Assembly (NCBI GenBank): GCA_013205245.1
Contig: JABMNH010000017.1
Location: 1-64,000, forward strand
Direction of reading: 5' to 3'
DNA: 64,000 nt
Source of the DNA: Flavobacteriales bacterium
GTDB taxonomy: Bacteria; Bacteroidota; Bacteroidia; Flavobacteriales; Flavobacteriaceae
A program made the translations under genes and the position numbers. Position 1 is the stretch's first letter; every line of letters begins with the position of its first letter. The notes below the pieces were generated by a model, which did not search any database, had not been told where the DNA came from, and worked only from the letters and a program-made list of their open reading frames with translations. Shown one piece after another: positions 23,651 to 33,925 of the stretch.

Positions 23651-26281
23651 TTGGATACAAATTTTAACAACATACATTTAACACTCCTTGCATTTCTTTT
23701 AGGTACTTTTTTAAGTTTTTCGCAAAAAGACACAAAAAATGACATCGAAAAAGACTCTTTAAAAGTATGGGCTAAAAATCAATTGGCATCTGTTAAAGAT
23801 TCAACAAAAACTGATAGTATTGCCAAACCAATAGATTTATTAGATGCTATTATTAAACGTCAAGCTTTAGATTACGAGCAAAACGATTATATTAATAACA
23901 CAGCTACTTTGGTTAATAAAGCCGAAATTCATTACAAAGAAATTGTTTTAAAAGCGGGCATTATAATTATAGATTATAAAAAAAACTTGGTCTTTGCTAA
24001 AGGAATTATTGACAGCGTTGGCACGTACACGCAACTAGCTGAATTTAAACAAGGCAACCAAGAATCTCTACAAGATTCTATGTTGTACAATTTTAAAACA
24101 GAAAAAGCCGTTATTTGGGGATTACGTACAGAACAACAAGGTGTTATTATTACAGGCATTCAGTCTAAAAAAGTAAACGATTCTACACATTATATTAAAC
24201 GTGCGCGTTTTACGACGTCTCCAAAAAAGAAACCCGATTATTACATACAGACAAACAAAGTGAAAATTGTACCTGGTAAAAAAGTTATTGCGGGCGTTAG
24301 CAACTTGGTAATAGCAGATGTACCCACACCACTTTTTTTACCTTTTGCCTATTTCCCAATTTCAAAAGGCCGTGCCTCTGGTATATTATTTCCAACATGG
24401 GGACAAAATAGCAACCAAGGTTATTTTTTACAAAATGGCGGTTACTATTTAGCTGTAAACGATTATTTTGATTTGGCCTTAATAGGCGATATTTACACAA
24501 ATGGCAGTTGGGGCTTAAGAGCCGAAACCAACTACGCAAAGCGCTATCGGTTTACAGGAAACTTAAGTACAAGGTTTGAAAATTTAATTAACAGCGAACG
24601 TGGTTTTCCTGACTATAGCAGATCTTCAAATTTCAACATTAGATGGACACATTCTCAAGACGCACATGCCAGTCCAAATTCACGATTTTCGGCTTCTGTA
24701 AACTTTGGGAGCAGTCAGTTTTTTAGACAATCTTTAAACGAATTGAGCACACCCTTATTTTTGACAAATACATTTAATTCGTCTATTTCTTACAGTAAAA
24801 AATTTGTAGGAACGCCATTTAACATGACATCTTCTATTACATTGGCTCAAAATACCAATACCAAAAAAATTGACATGTCATTTCCATCTCTTCAAGTAAG
24901 TATGGATCGTATTTATCCGTTTGCACCTAAAAATAGGCCTAAAACAAATCCGTTACACAATTTGGGTTTAACCTATAATTTAAGAGCCGATTATAAAATT
25001 AGCACCAACGATGAAGATTTTTTTAAAAAAGCCATGTTTAATAATGCCCGTTCTGGAATTCAACATAACGTAGCTGCAAGTACAAACTTAAAAATATTAA
25101 AATACTTTACACTATCGCCAAATGCTTCTTTAAAAGAAGTTTGGTACTTTGACCGTCTTGACAAACATTACGATGAAACTACAAATACGGTTGTAACCGA
25201 TACCCTTGGCGGATTTACTTCGTTTAAAGATTATAGAACATCTATGTCTATGAGCACAACATTGTACGGTGATTACAAATTTAAAAAAGGACGTCTGCAA
25301 GCTATTAGACATGTTGTTAGGCCCTCTATTTCTTTAAGCTACAAACCAGATTTCGGTTATTATTATAAAGAATATCAAGCCAGTGATGACCCTACAGATA
25401 TAAAAGAATACAATCCGTTTCAAAACGGTATTTATGGAGGCCCGTCAAAAGGTTTATCAGAAAGTATAGGCTTTTCTATAAACAGTACATTAGAAGCAAA
25501 AGTTGCATCAAAAGATTCATTAGATGCCAAACCTAAAAAAGTAACCATTTTAAATAACTTAAATTTTAATACAAGTTACAATATAGCGGCAGATTCATTA
25601 AAATGGAGTCCTGTATCTATGAATGCAGGCACGCAAATATTCAATAAAAAACTAAATTTAAATTTAAGTGGTATTTTAGATCCTTATGCTATAGATGACA
25701 ATGGCAATAAATTTAACACATTCAATATAAATAATGGTGGTGGCTTATTTAGATTAACTAGCGCCAATTTTTCTATGAATTATGCTATTTCTAGCGATAT
25801 GTTTTCTAAAGACAAGTCTAAAGAAAAATCCAAAACACAACAAAACGATAATTTTTTTGGACAAGACATCAATCAAGAAAATGACGAAGAAGAAGGTGCC
25901 AATACTGATAAGACAACAAATAAAACCGCTCGGTTATATGCCGCTACAATTCCATGGAATTTTAGTTTGAGGTATTCCATAAATTATAACAATTCTAAAG
26001 GTCAAAAAGAATTCACATCACAATCCGTTCAAGTTACTGGAAATATGGAATTAACACCTAAATTTACAGTTGGTATATCTTCTGGTTACGATTTTAAAAA
26101 CAAAGGAATTACATATACCCAATTGCGTTTTGCACGCGATTTAGATAGTTGGAAACTTTCGTTTAACTGGGTGCCTATTGGCAACCGAACAACATATTAT
26201 TTCTATATTGGTGTAAAATCGTCTGTGTTTAGCGATTTAAAATGGGATAAACGTAAAGTGCCAGATCAAAGATTATTTTAA
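23651..26281 (+). CDS. lptD: LPS-assembly protein LptD
   Basis: An 876-residue outer-membrane protein. A signal peptide is followed by an OstA-like jellyroll (about 85-235, with repeated short beta units) and a large C-terminal beta-barrel. It inserts lipopolysaccharide into the outer leaflet together with LptE. The only start that keeps the signal peptide is a TTG at 23651, an unusual codon. A low-complexity charged Lys/Gln/Asp/Glu insertion (about 720-765) sits in a barrel loop. Length fits the Bacteroidota LptD group. A RidA-family gene follows after 11 bases. Confidence 0.9.
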   Translation: MDTNFNNIHLTLLAFLLGTFLSFSQKDTKNDIEKDSLKVWAKNQLASVKDSTKTDSIAKPIDLLDAIIKRQALDYEQNDYINNTATLVNKAEIHYKEIVLKAGIIIIDYKKNLVFAKGIIDSVGTYTQLAEFKQGNQESLQDSMLYNFKTEKAVIWGLRTEQQGVIITGIQSKKVNDSTHYIKRARFTTSPKKKPDYYIQTNKVKIVPGKKVIAGVSNLVIADVPTPLFLPFAYFPISKGRASGILFPTWGQNSNQGYFLQNGGYYLAVNDYFDLALIGDIYTNGSWGLRAETNYAKRYRFTGNLSTRFENLINSERGFPDYSRSSNFNIRWTHSQDAHASPNSRFSASVNFGSSQFFRQSLNELSTPLFLTNTFNSSISYSKKFVGTPFNMTSSITLAQNTNTKKIDMSFPSLQVSMDRIYPFAPKNRPKTNPLHNLGLTYNLRADYKISTNDEDFFKKAMFNNARSGIQHNVAASTNLKILKYFTLSPNASLKEVWYFDRLDKHYDETTNTVVTDTLGGFTSFKDYRTSMSMSTTLYGDYKFKKGRLQAIRHVVRPSISLSYKPDFGYYYKEYQASDDPTDIKEYNPFQNGIYGGPSKGLSESIGFSINSTLEAKVASKDSLDAKPKKVTILNNLNFNTSYNIAADSLKWSPVSMNAGTQIFNKKLNLNLSGILDPYAIDDNGNKFNTFNINNGGGLFRLTSANFSMNYAISSDMFSKDKSKEKSKTQQNDNFFGQDINQENDEEEGANTDKTTNKTARLYAATIPWNFSLRYSINYNNSKGQKEFTSQSVQVTGNMELTPKFTVGISSGYDFKNKGITYTQLRFARDLDSWKLSFNWVPIGNRTTYYFYIGVKSSVFSDLKWDKRKVPDQRLF

Positions 26282-26292
26282 ACTTAAAGACT

Positions 26293-26673
26293 ATGAAAAA
26301 AATTATCACAACATCAAAATCACCTGCGCCAATTGGGCCTTACAATCAAGCTGTATTAAACGGAAATATGTTGTTTATTTCTGGCCAAATTGCTTTTAAC
26401 AATGCTACTCAAGCCTTTGAAATGTCTAATATAACAGAAGAAACAGATCGGGTAATGCAAAATTTAAAAGCCATTCTTTCTGAAGCGGGTTTCACTTTTG
26501 AAAATGTTGTTAAAACATCTATTTTTATTAAAAATATGAATGATTTTGGGGCAATAAATGAAGCTTATGGCGCCTATTTTAAATCGGAAACTGCGCCTGC
26601 AAGAGAAACTGTAGAAGTTGCCAGGTTGCCAAAAGATGTAAACGTAGAGATTTCTATGATTGCAATGCTATAA
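26293..26673 (+). CDS. RidA family (YjgF) enamine/imine deaminase
   Basis: A 126-residue cytoplasmic trimer-type protein. Motifs GPYNQAV near the start, FISGQIA, and the signature ARETVEVARLPKDVNVEI carry the arginine that binds the substrate carboxylate. RidA hydrolyses reactive enamine or imine intermediates from PLP enzymes. It is cotranscribed with lptD (11-base gap) and convergent with mgsA, which ends one base away. Confidence 0.93.
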   Translation: MKKIITTSKSPAPIGPYNQAVLNGNMLFISGQIAFNNATQAFEMSNITEETDRVMQNLKAILSEAGFTFENVVKTSIFIKNMNDFGAINEAYGAYFKSETAPARETVEVARLPKDVNVEISMIAML

Positions 26674-26674
26674 A

Positions 26675-27040
26675 CTATTGCAAACCTTTCATCAGCAACT
26701 CGGCTGTAGCCGGATTTGTAGCCAAGGGAATATCATGAACATCGCATAAACGCATTAACATAGAAATATCTGGTTCATGTGGATGTTTTTCTAAGGGATC
26801 TCTAAAAAAGAACACCATTGCTATCTCGCCCTCTGCCACTAATGCGGCAATTTGAGCATCGCCACCATAAGGTCCAGACAAAAACTTTTTAACTTTTAGT
26901 CCTGCTTTTTCTACTTTTGTACCCGTTGTGCCAGTAGCCACAAGCTCAATATTTTTACTGTTTAAAATGGATTTGTTTTCTTGTAAAAACTGAACCATTT
27001 CGGCTTTTTTACCATCGTGAGCAATAATAGCAATTTTCAT
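26675..27040 (-). CDS. mgsA: Methylglyoxal synthase
   Basis: A 121-residue protein converting dihydroxyacetone phosphate to methylglyoxal and phosphate. Family motifs are present: IAHDGKK near the N-terminus, ATGTTG for phosphate binding, [10 protein letters not shown] with the catalytic aspartate, and [15 protein letters not shown] with the catalytic Asp/His. It is somewhat shorter than the Escherichia coli enzyme at both ends but complete in the core. It follows the sugar kinase gene by one base. Confidence 0.93.
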   Translation of the reverse strand: MKIAIIAHDGKKAEMVQFLQENKSILNSKNIELVATGTTGTKVEKAGLKVKKFLSGPYGGDAQIAALVAEGEIAMVFFFRDPLEKHPHEPDISMLMRLCDVHDIPLATNPATAELLMKGLQ

Positions 27041-27041
27041 G

Positions 27042-27890
27042 TTAATTTAATACAATATGTTTTTCTACAAAACCTTTTATAGGATGTCTTTGAATAACAC
27101 CCAAAGTTAAACCATTTTCTTTTAATGTTGATACAATCTCATCATTTAAAAAATGGGCAATAGACCCTACAAAATTTATGGGTACTTGTTTGGCTTCTTT
27201 AAATTGAAGGATTTGGTTTTCAACAAACATTTGCAAACCTTCTTTTATAATTTTTTGACAAAAAGGATGGTTTTTTTGATCTATAATAAAATGACCTAAA
27301 TCTGCCAAATATGTGTTTGGATTTGATTTTCGGTATAAATTTTCTTTAATGTAATCGGCGTCAAGATTATAACTCTCTTCAAATTTTTGAGCTAAATCTG
27401 CTGGCATCTGATTAAAATAATACGTTTTTAACAACTGTTTGCCAAAATAATTACCACTGGCATCATCCATAATAATGTAACCCAAAGACACTACTTTTTG
27501 ATGAATCTTTTCGCCATCAAAATAAGAGCAATTTGAACCGGTGCCTAAAATACAAACAATGGCGGGTTCTTTATTGGTTGTAGCCATAACAGCAACTTCG
27601 GTATCTTCTTTAATATTGACTTTGGCATTTTTAAAAACCGATTGCAAAACTTCTGCAATAATAAGCCTTGGTTTCTCGGTACCACAACCAGCGCCAAAAA
27701 AATGTAAAGTTTTTATTTGACTGCTGATATCAATCAACACCTTGTTAGACAAAACCCTACTCAACAACTCATCTACTGGAAAAACTGCTGGATTTAATCC
27801 TTCAGTTGTTTCTTCAAACAACTTTTCGCCTTGATCAGAAACTACCAACCAACTGGTTTTTGTTGAACCACTATCTGCAACAATAATCAT
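27042..27890 (-). CDS. BadF/BadG-type sugar kinase (N-acetylglucosamine kinase-like)
   Basis: A 282-residue ASKHA-fold ATPase. The phosphate-1 motif is [10 protein letters not shown] (about 5-14), the phosphate-2 motif [11 protein letters not shown], and the adenosine-motif region FVGSIAHFL. It resembles the eukaryote-like N-acetylglucosamine kinase family common in Bacteroidota. The substrate is probably an amino sugar. It is the promoter-proximal gene with mgsA downstream, a pairing that would link sugar entry to a glycolytic overflow route. Confidence 0.83.
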   Translation of the reverse strand: MIIVADSGSTKTSWLVVSDQGEKLFEETTEGLNPAVFPVDELLSRVLSNKVLIDISSQIKTLHFFGAGCGTEKPRLIIAEVLQSVFKNAKVNIKEDTEVAVMATTNKEPAIVCILGTGSNCSYFDGEKIHQKVVSLGYIIMDDASGNYFGKQLLKTYYFNQMPADLAQKFEESYNLDADYIKENLYRKSNPNTYLADLGHFIIDQKNHPFCQKIIKEGLQMFVENQILQFKEAKQVPINFVGSIAHFLNDEIVSTLKENGLTLGVIQRHPIKGFVEKHIVLN

Positions 27891-27906
27891 AAGAAATATT
27901 TGAAAC

Positions 27907-27914
27907 CAAAGATA
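27907..27914 (-). promoter_or_regulatory. Candidate -7 element for the kinase/mgsA operon (TATCTTTG)
   Basis: TATCTTTG on the minus strand, 16 bases before the kinase start, matches TAnnTTTG. The nearest TTG is only 11 bases upstream, shorter than usual. Confidence 0.45.
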
Positions 27915-28028
27915 GAGAATTGACCCAATTAAATTTTAAACCATAGCAACTTTTCACTAAACCGATTTCTTAAATTTTAGATTGTTAATAACCTATTTAA
28001 TAACAATGATTTAATGTTAATCTAACAA

Positions 28029-30116
28029 TTAACTAATATTAGACCAAAGTGTTGCATTTTTAATTTTCGCTGAATAAGCCGTCTTAATAAACCTATTTTT
28101 GGGTTGCATAAGGTCTAGGTCATTCTTTAAGATTTCCATCGCTTTTTGACGCGATAATTTTAACAGAGAAGCATCTTTAACAATATCGGCTATTTTAAGA
28201 TTTAAGACACCACTTTGCTGTGTGCCCATTAAATTGCCAGGCCCTCTTAGTTTTAAATCAACTTCGGCAATATCAAAACCATCACTTGTAGCTACCATTG
28301 TTTTAAGTCTCACCTTTGCATCATCAGACAATTTATTTCCAGACATTAAAACACAATAGCTTTGAGTGTTTCCACGCCCTACGCGCCCTCTTAATTGGTG
28401 TAATTGAGACAAGCCAAAACGCTCGGCACTTTCAATGACCATAACACTGGCATTGGGTATGTTTACACCAACTTCTATAACCGTTGTGGCAACCATAATA
28501 TTGGTTTCGCCTTTAACAAAACGTTGCATTTCGTAATCTTTAGCTTCGGGTTTCATTTTGCCATGCATAATGCTTATTTGATATTCTGGCATTTGAAAAT
28601 AGCGCGATAAACTTTCGTAACCATCCATCAAATCTTTATAGTCCATTTGTTCTGATTCTTGAATAAGCGGATAAACAACGTAAATCTGATGTCCTTTGGC
28701 AATTTCTTCTTTCAAAAATTTAAAAACCTTTAGCCTATTGCTATCAAACCGATGTGCCGTTTTCACGGATTTTCTGCCTGGTGGTAATTCATCGATTACA
28801 GAAATATCTAAATCGCCATAGACACTCATGGCCAATGTGCGTGGAATCGGGGTGGCTGTCATCACTAAAATATGAGGGGGGATTGTGTTCTTTAACCACA
28901 TTTTAGAACGTTGTGCCACACCAAATCTATGTTGTTCGTCAATAATGGCAAAACCTAGATTTTTAAAAATGACCTTATCTTCTAAAACGGCATGTGTACC
29001 AATTAAAATAGAGAGGTTTCCTTCTTTTAAGTCATTAAAAATGATTGTCCTTTCTTTGGTTTTTGTTGACCCCGTTAATAAAGAAACGCTTATTGGTAAG
29101 GATGCTAATAATTCTTTAACGGCATTATAGTGTTGCTTTGCTAAAATTTCTGTGGGCGCTATAAAGGCAGTTTGAAAGCCATTATCTATGGCCAATAAAA
29201 TAGTTAACACAGCTACTATTGTTTTGCCCGATCCAACATCGCCTTGTAAAAGTCTGTTCATTTGAGCCCCTGTTGCCAAGTCTTTACGGATTTCTTTTAT
29301 CACTTTTTTTTGGGCATCGGTTAAATCAAAAGGTAAATAATTATTATAAAAATCTGTGAAATTTTCACCTACTCTATCAAATATAAATCCTTTAAATTTT
29401 TTCTTATGGTTTATTTTTTGTCTGAGTAATTGTAATTGGATAAAAAAGAATTCTTCAAATTTTAAGCGATTCTGGGCTTTTGACAACAACTCTTGATTAA
29501 TAGGAAAATGAATGTTAAAAAGAGCTTCCTTTTTAGATATTAAGTGCAAATCATTTAACAGCTCATCCGACAAGGTTTCTTGAATAGGAACACCATCAGT
29601 AAATACTTGTTTAACTAATTTAATAAAAGTGCGGTTGTTTAAACCTTTTGCCATTAATTTTTCTGACGACGCATAAATAGGTTGCATTTTTGACTGAACG
29701 CCTTTTTTATATTCTGAGAGTAATTCTAAATCGGGATGCGGCATACTGGCGATGCCATTAAACCAATTTAATTTACCAAAAGCCACATACGGTTCATTGA
29801 TTTTTAAATTGGCTTTTATCCATTTGGCGCCCTTAAACCAAACCAAATCCATTAAGCTTGAACCATCAGAAAATTTAGCAACCAAACGACTCCCTCTATT
29901 TTGATCTATAGAATTAAAAGAAATGATTTTACCAACCAATTGCACTTCGGCAGTATTTTGTTGTAAGTCTTTTATTTTATAAAATTGAGACCTATCAATA
30001 TACCTAAATGGATAAAATTCAAGTAAATCCTCAAAAGTATTTACTTGTAATTCTGATTGTAAAACAGTCGCTTTAATTGGCCCAACGCCCTTTAAATATA
30101 CAATTGGTGTATTCAA
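28029..30116 (-). CDS. recG: ATP-dependent DNA helicase RecG
   Basis: A 695-residue superfamily-2 branch-migration helicase. It has an N-terminal wedge/OB-fold domain (about 1-230), Walker A GDVGSGKT (about 292-299), a DEQH box (IIDEQHRFGVAQR), motif III VMTATPIPRT, and motif VI QLRGRVGRG. It rescues stalled forks and resolves Holliday junctions. The start is a TTG at 30116 giving MNTPIVYLKGVG; no in-frame ATG lies upstream. It is divergent from the usher-like gene. Confidence 0.95.
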   Translation of the reverse strand: MNTPIVYLKGVGPIKATVLQSELQVNTFEDLLEFYPFRYIDRSQFYKIKDLQQNTAEVQLVGKIISFNSIDQNRGSRLVAKFSDGSSLMDLVWFKGAKWIKANLKINEPYVAFGKLNWFNGIASMPHPDLELLSEYKKGVQSKMQPIYASSEKLMAKGLNNRTFIKLVKQVFTDGVPIQETLSDELLNDLHLISKKEALFNIHFPINQELLSKAQNRLKFEEFFFIQLQLLRQKINHKKKFKGFIFDRVGENFTDFYNNYLPFDLTDAQKKVIKEIRKDLATGAQMNRLLQGDVGSGKTIVAVLTILLAIDNGFQTAFIAPTEILAKQHYNAVKELLASLPISVSLLTGSTKTKERTIIFNDLKEGNLSILIGTHAVLEDKVIFKNLGFAIIDEQHRFGVAQRSKMWLKNTIPPHILVMTATPIPRTLAMSVYGDLDISVIDELPPGRKSVKTAHRFDSNRLKVFKFLKEEIAKGHQIYVVYPLIQESEQMDYKDLMDGYESLSRYFQMPEYQISIMHGKMKPEAKDYEMQRFVKGETNIMVATTVIEVGVNIPNASVMVIESAERFGLSQLHQLRGRVGRGNTQSYCVLMSGNKLSDDAKVRLKTMVATSDGFDIAEVDLKLRGPGNLMGTQQSGVLNLKIADIVKDASLLKLSRQKAMEILKNDLDLMQPKNRFIKTAYSAKIKNATLWSNIS

Positions 30117-30216
30117 AATTGCATTAAAAATTTAAAATAAAATACGAATATAACCATTAAAAACATAAAATTGATAAACGAATAATTTACAAAAAATAAT
30201 TTTAAACCTTTTTTAT

Positions 30217-32511
30217 TTGTTTTCAGAAATTGAACAAAAAGACAGAAATGTTAAAAAAGTATCTATAGATAACTATTTGCCTAATGCAAATCTTAGCTAC
30301 AAAAAGCACAGCCTCTTTATTAACACAAGTCCAACAAAAATTAAATCGAAAGGTTCCCCTAGAAAAGACATTAAGGTCGACTTTATAAAACTGCCCAACC
30401 TTATTGAAGTACAACCTTATGGCTATCCGTCTTTACCGCTCACACTTGAGTTAAGTGCTCAAAACTTACTAGACAACAATGCTGTTATGACGCTTAATTT
30501 AAGAGGATATAAACAACTTAATAATAGAGCGAGCTTGGCATATTACACGCAAGTTAATTACAACAAATCTTATTATTCTAGTGACCCTTTTAAAAATGCT
30601 TCTTGGTATGTGGGTTATTATGATGATATTAAAACAATTGAAGTTGGGCAAATTAGTGGCAATATTATAGGTCTTTCAAGTTCAGGATACGGTTTAAAAG
30701 CATCTTATAAATATTTAGAACAACATAAAACAGATGCGTTTTATCTTAACAATAATAGAAATAGTTTAACCTCTAACCGCTCTTATGGTTTAAGCCATAT
30801 TTACACACCTTCTAGCAGTCTTAAAATAAGGGCAAGTTTAGCCCGTAATGAAAGAGAATTAGAAAATAGAAATACCACTGTTTTTTCGGTTGAACCCTCA
30901 TTTAAATTTCTAAAAAAACACTTTGTAAATTTTCTTGGTGCTGTTTCTACAAGAACAGACGATCTAAATACCGAAGCAAAAAAAGACATGTCTTTTGGTG
31001 GTACGTATAGTACAACCTTTTTGGAAAGAAACTTAAAACTCAATTTCAATGCATGGTATAATGATAAAGATTTTAGTCTTGGGTCTTTTGAACGTTTATA
31101 CTTTAATCACAGAAGTAACTATATCATAAATAAAAAATGGACTGTTAACTTAAATAATTTTTATCAAAATGTAAATCTGTTTAGTTTGACTGATAACAGC
31201 CTGTTATCTAGACAGGAAATTTTATTTAACAGTGTTATTTTTAATACCAATACACAATACGGAAACGTACAGCCAGGATTGTATTATGAATACACAAATT
31301 ACCCTTTTAACAAACTTGTTTCTAGAGGCGCCAGTTTTAGAGTTTCAAAATTTGATTTTAGTCAAAATTTCTTTTCATCCTTAAATTTAAAAGCTGGCTA
31401 CAGCATCCCTAAAAATGGCAATGAAGAAAAAAACTTTTTTAGCACACAAATGTCATTATTATTACGCTACAAAGTATTTAATTTTAATGTAAAATACAAT
31501 TATGGTTTTATAACTTCTACAAATTCATTTACACAACAAAATAACAATATCACACCACAATCAATAAGAATGTCTTTACAAAACCAATATGCATTTAAAA
31601 ATCGGCATTTGGTAATAGATAACAACATCGTTTATAGTTATATTAATGTTTTTAAAAATCACAGTATTGGTATATTTCCGATACTCTACTATTTCACCGA
31701 TTCTGGTTGGCGTATAAGTATTAATTCGAGTTACTCATTTAGCACACGAAATTTTACCAATGTTTTTGGCGATAATTTTATTACTAATAACAATACCAAC
31801 GCCGCCCCTAATACAGGTGCTTCTATTAATAGCGATTTTACCTTAGGTTTTAGCCTTAAAAAGGATTTTGGCATACCAATACCCTTTTTAGAAAAAACAG
31901 CAGCTAGCATTAATATTAAATCTTTTTATGATTTGGATGGTGATGGCAATCAAAATTCTCGAGAAGAAGGTAGCATTGGTAACGTTGTGGTAAGAATAGG
32001 GAATTATGAAATAATTACCAATGAAAATGGCAAGGCTATAATGAAAAATGTGCCTCAGAAAAAATATGCCTTACAAGTTATTCCGCTCGATAATATAGAC
32101 GGTTGGTTTCCTAACGTACACGATTCAATAATAATAAACCAAGATGGCATAGCTACCATTCCTTTTGTTCGAGGTGCTAAAATATCTGGTGATATTGTTT
32201 TAGACCGTCAAAAGATTGCCATTACAAACGAAAATCCTGTAGATTTATCTCGCATCATAATTTCGGCCTTTAATAATAAAAAAGTATTCAATACTTTAAC
32301 TGATAAAAAAGGTCATTTTGAATTTTATTTACCAAATGGCAAATACATTGTTACAATGGATGAAAAAGTGCTAGGAATGAAATATAAACTCGCTAGAAAT
32401 AATATCCCCGTTACCCTTAAAAGTACCCAAGAAGGCATGTATGTCTCTTTTTATGTTGTAGAAAATAGACGTAAAGTCATTATCAGAGATTTTAATAAAA
32501 AGTCTAATTAA
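30217..32511 (+). CDS. Usher-like outer-membrane barrel protein, N-terminus incomplete
   Basis: A 764-residue protein. Residues about 60-560 are rich in short amphipathic strands with Tyr/Phe/Asn, like an outer-membrane barrel reminiscent of chaperone-usher ushers. A DLDGDGNQN calcium-type loop (about 573) and two carboxypeptidase-regulatory-like beta domains (about 585-750) follow. The first start in frame is a TTG at 30217, which leaves no complete signal peptide. The frame stays open upstream to a stop at 30175 and encodes a hydrophobic stretch (KIILNLFYLF) without ATG or GTG. The start is either a rare codon or the gene is damaged at its 5' end. No chaperone or pilin gene is nearby. The family call is tentative. 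Confidence 0.55.
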   Translation: MFSEIEQKDRNVKKVSIDNYLPNANLSYKKHSLFINTSPTKIKSKGSPRKDIKVDFIKLPNLIEVQPYGYPSLPLTLELSAQNLLDNNAVMTLNLRGYKQLNNRASLAYYTQVNYNKSYYSSDPFKNASWYVGYYDDIKTIEVGQISGNIIGLSSSGYGLKASYKYLEQHKTDAFYLNNNRNSLTSNRSYGLSHIYTPSSSLKIRASLARNERELENRNTTVFSVEPSFKFLKKHFVNFLGAVSTRTDDLNTEAKKDMSFGGTYSTTFLERNLKLNFNAWYNDKDFSLGSFERLYFNHRSNYIINKKWTVNLNNFYQNVNLFSLTDNSLLSRQEILFNSVIFNTNTQYGNVQPGLYYEYTNYPFNKLVSRGASFRVSKFDFSQNFFSSLNLKAGYSIPKNGNEEKNFFSTQMSLLLRYKVFNFNVKYNYGFITSTNSFTQQNNNITPQSIRMSLQNQYAFKNRHLVIDNNIVYSYINVFKNHSIGIFPILYYFTDSGWRISINSSYSFSTRNFTNVFGDNFITNNNTNAAPNTGASINSDFTLGFSLKKDFGIPIPFLEKTAASINIKSFYDLDGDGNQNSREEGSIGNVVVRIGNYEIITNENGKAIMKNVPQKKYALQVIPLDNIDGWFPNVHDSIIINQDGIATIPFVRGAKISGDIVLDRQKIAITNENPVDLSRIIISAFNNKKVFNTLTDKKGHFEFYLPNGKYIVTMDEKVLGMKYKLARNNIPVTLKSTQEGMYVSFYVVENRRKVIIRDFNKKSN

Positions 32512-32553
32512 ATCTAATATTAGCATTATAAAAAAGCCCTCAAAATATTTTAG

Positions 32554-33804
32554 TTAAGCTTTCATCATAGTCTCAGCTATGCGTTTATACACACCACCTT
32601 TTAGTTTTTCTCTAATATTAGTAAAAGCTTTTAATGTAACTTCAACATCATCTAGTGTATGAGAAGTTGTAGGTATAAGTCGTAGTAAAATAAGCCCTTT
32701 AGGGATAACAGGATACACAACTATAGAGGTGAAAATATCATAATTTTCTCTTAAATCTTTTACCATAACCATGGCTTCTGGAATGTCGCCTTCTAGAAAT
32801 ACAGGTGTTACGCAGGTGTTTGTAGAGCCAATATTAAAACCATTTTCTTTTAGCCCATTTTGTAAAGCATTGGTATTTTCCCAAAGTTTATTTTTTAATT
32901 CTGGCATGGTTCTAATCATATCCAGACGCTTTAAAGCCCCTTTAACCATCGCCATTGGTAAAGATTTTGCAAATATTTGAGAGCGCATATTGTACTGTAA
33001 ATACTGAATAACATCTTTATCTGCAGCAAAAAAAGCACCAATACCTGCCATTGATTTTGCAAAAGTTGCAAAATACACATCTATGTCATTTTGCACACCT
33101 TGCTCTTCGCCAGTACCTGCTCCAGTTTTACCTAAGGTGCCAAATCCATGAGCATCATCAACTAATAGTCTGAAGTTATATTTTTTCTTTAAAGCAACAA
33201 TCTCTTTTAATTTACCTTGCTCACCACGCATCCCAAAAACACCTTCAGAAATAACTAAGATGCCTCCATTGTTTTCATTTGCTAATTTTTCTGCACGTTT
33301 TAAATTTGTCTCTAAACTTTCAATATCATTATGTCTAAAGGTAAAACGTTTACCGTGATGTAATCTAACACCATCTATAATACATGCATGCGCATCCATA
33401 TCGTAAACAATAACATCATTTTTTGTTACCAAAGCATCAATGGCAGATACCATTCCTTGATAACCAAAATTTACCAAATAGGCTTTTTCTTTATTTACAA
33501 ATTTGGCGCATTCTTCCTCAAGTTGTTCATGAAATTCTGTATGACCAGACATCATTCTAGCACCCATTGGGTAAGCCATACCATAATCTTTTGCCGCTTC
33601 TGCATCAGCTTTTCTAACCTCGGGATGGTTGGCTAAGCCCAAATAATCATTGATACTCCAAGTAAGCACTTTTTTACCGTTAAAGTGCATTTTATTTGAT
33701 ATAGGTCCATCTAATTTAGGAAAAACAAAATATCCTTCTGCTTGAGAAGCCCACTTTCCTAAAGGCCCTTTATTGTTAACGATTCTTTCAAAAAGATCTT
33801 TCAT
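32554..33804 (-). CDS. Alpha-oxoamine synthase, probable cysteate-fatty acyltransferase (sulfonolipid synthesis)
   Basis: A 416-residue PLP enzyme of the KBL/AONS/serine-palmitoyltransferase group. It shows the DDAHGFG motif (216-222), PLP lysine K250 in TFAKSMAG, and SGHTEFH near 86-92. Flavobacterium johnsoniae has a characterised member that condenses cysteate with an acyl thioester to make capnine, the sulfonolipid base required for efficient gliding. The neighbouring gene encodes a probable cysteate synthase, which supports that reaction over biotin or threonine roles. I use the ATG at 33804; an upstream TTG at 33828 is less likely. A terminator lies between the two genes. Confidence 0.85.
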   Translation of the reverse strand: MKDLFERIVNNKGPLGKWASQAEGYFVFPKLDGPISNKMHFNGKKVLTWSINDYLGLANHPEVRKADAEAAKDYGMAYPMGARMMSGHTEFHEQLEEECAKFVNKEKAYLVNFGYQGMVSAIDALVTKNDVIVYDMDAHACIIDGVRLHHGKRFTFRHNDIESLETNLKRAEKLANENNGGILVISEGVFGMRGEQGKLKEIVALKKKYNFRLLVDDAHGFGTLGKTGAGTGEEQGVQNDIDVYFATFAKSMAGIGAFFAADKDVIQYLQYNMRSQIFAKSLPMAMVKGALKRLDMIRTMPELKNKLWENTNALQNGLKENGFNIGSTNTCVTPVFLEGDIPEAMVMVKDLRENYDIFTSIVVYPVIPKGLILLRLIPTTSHTLDDVEVTLKAFTNIREKLKGGVYKRIAETMMKA

Positions 33805-33877
33805 ATTATGATTTTTTGCGAAATGCAAAGTAACTAATTTTTTAGGAGTATTTCAATTATTTTAGGACATAAAAAAA

Positions 33878-33893
33878 CTCCTGTAAACAGGAG
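33878..33893 (-). terminator. Intrinsic terminator after the cysteate synthase-like gene
   Basis: A 7-base stem CTCCTGT/ACAGGAG with a short loop, followed on the minus strand by seven T. It separates the PLP synthase gene from the downstream acyltransferase gene, so part of the latter's expression may need its own promoter. Confidence 0.7.
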
Positions 33894-33925
33894 CTTTTAA
33901 ATTTTTATAGAAATATTTTATGTGT

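Noticed and set aside
32527-32548. A terminator after the usher-like gene
   Set aside because: AAAAAAGCCCTCAAAA resembles one arm of the hairpin at 57479-57504 but has no complementary arm here.
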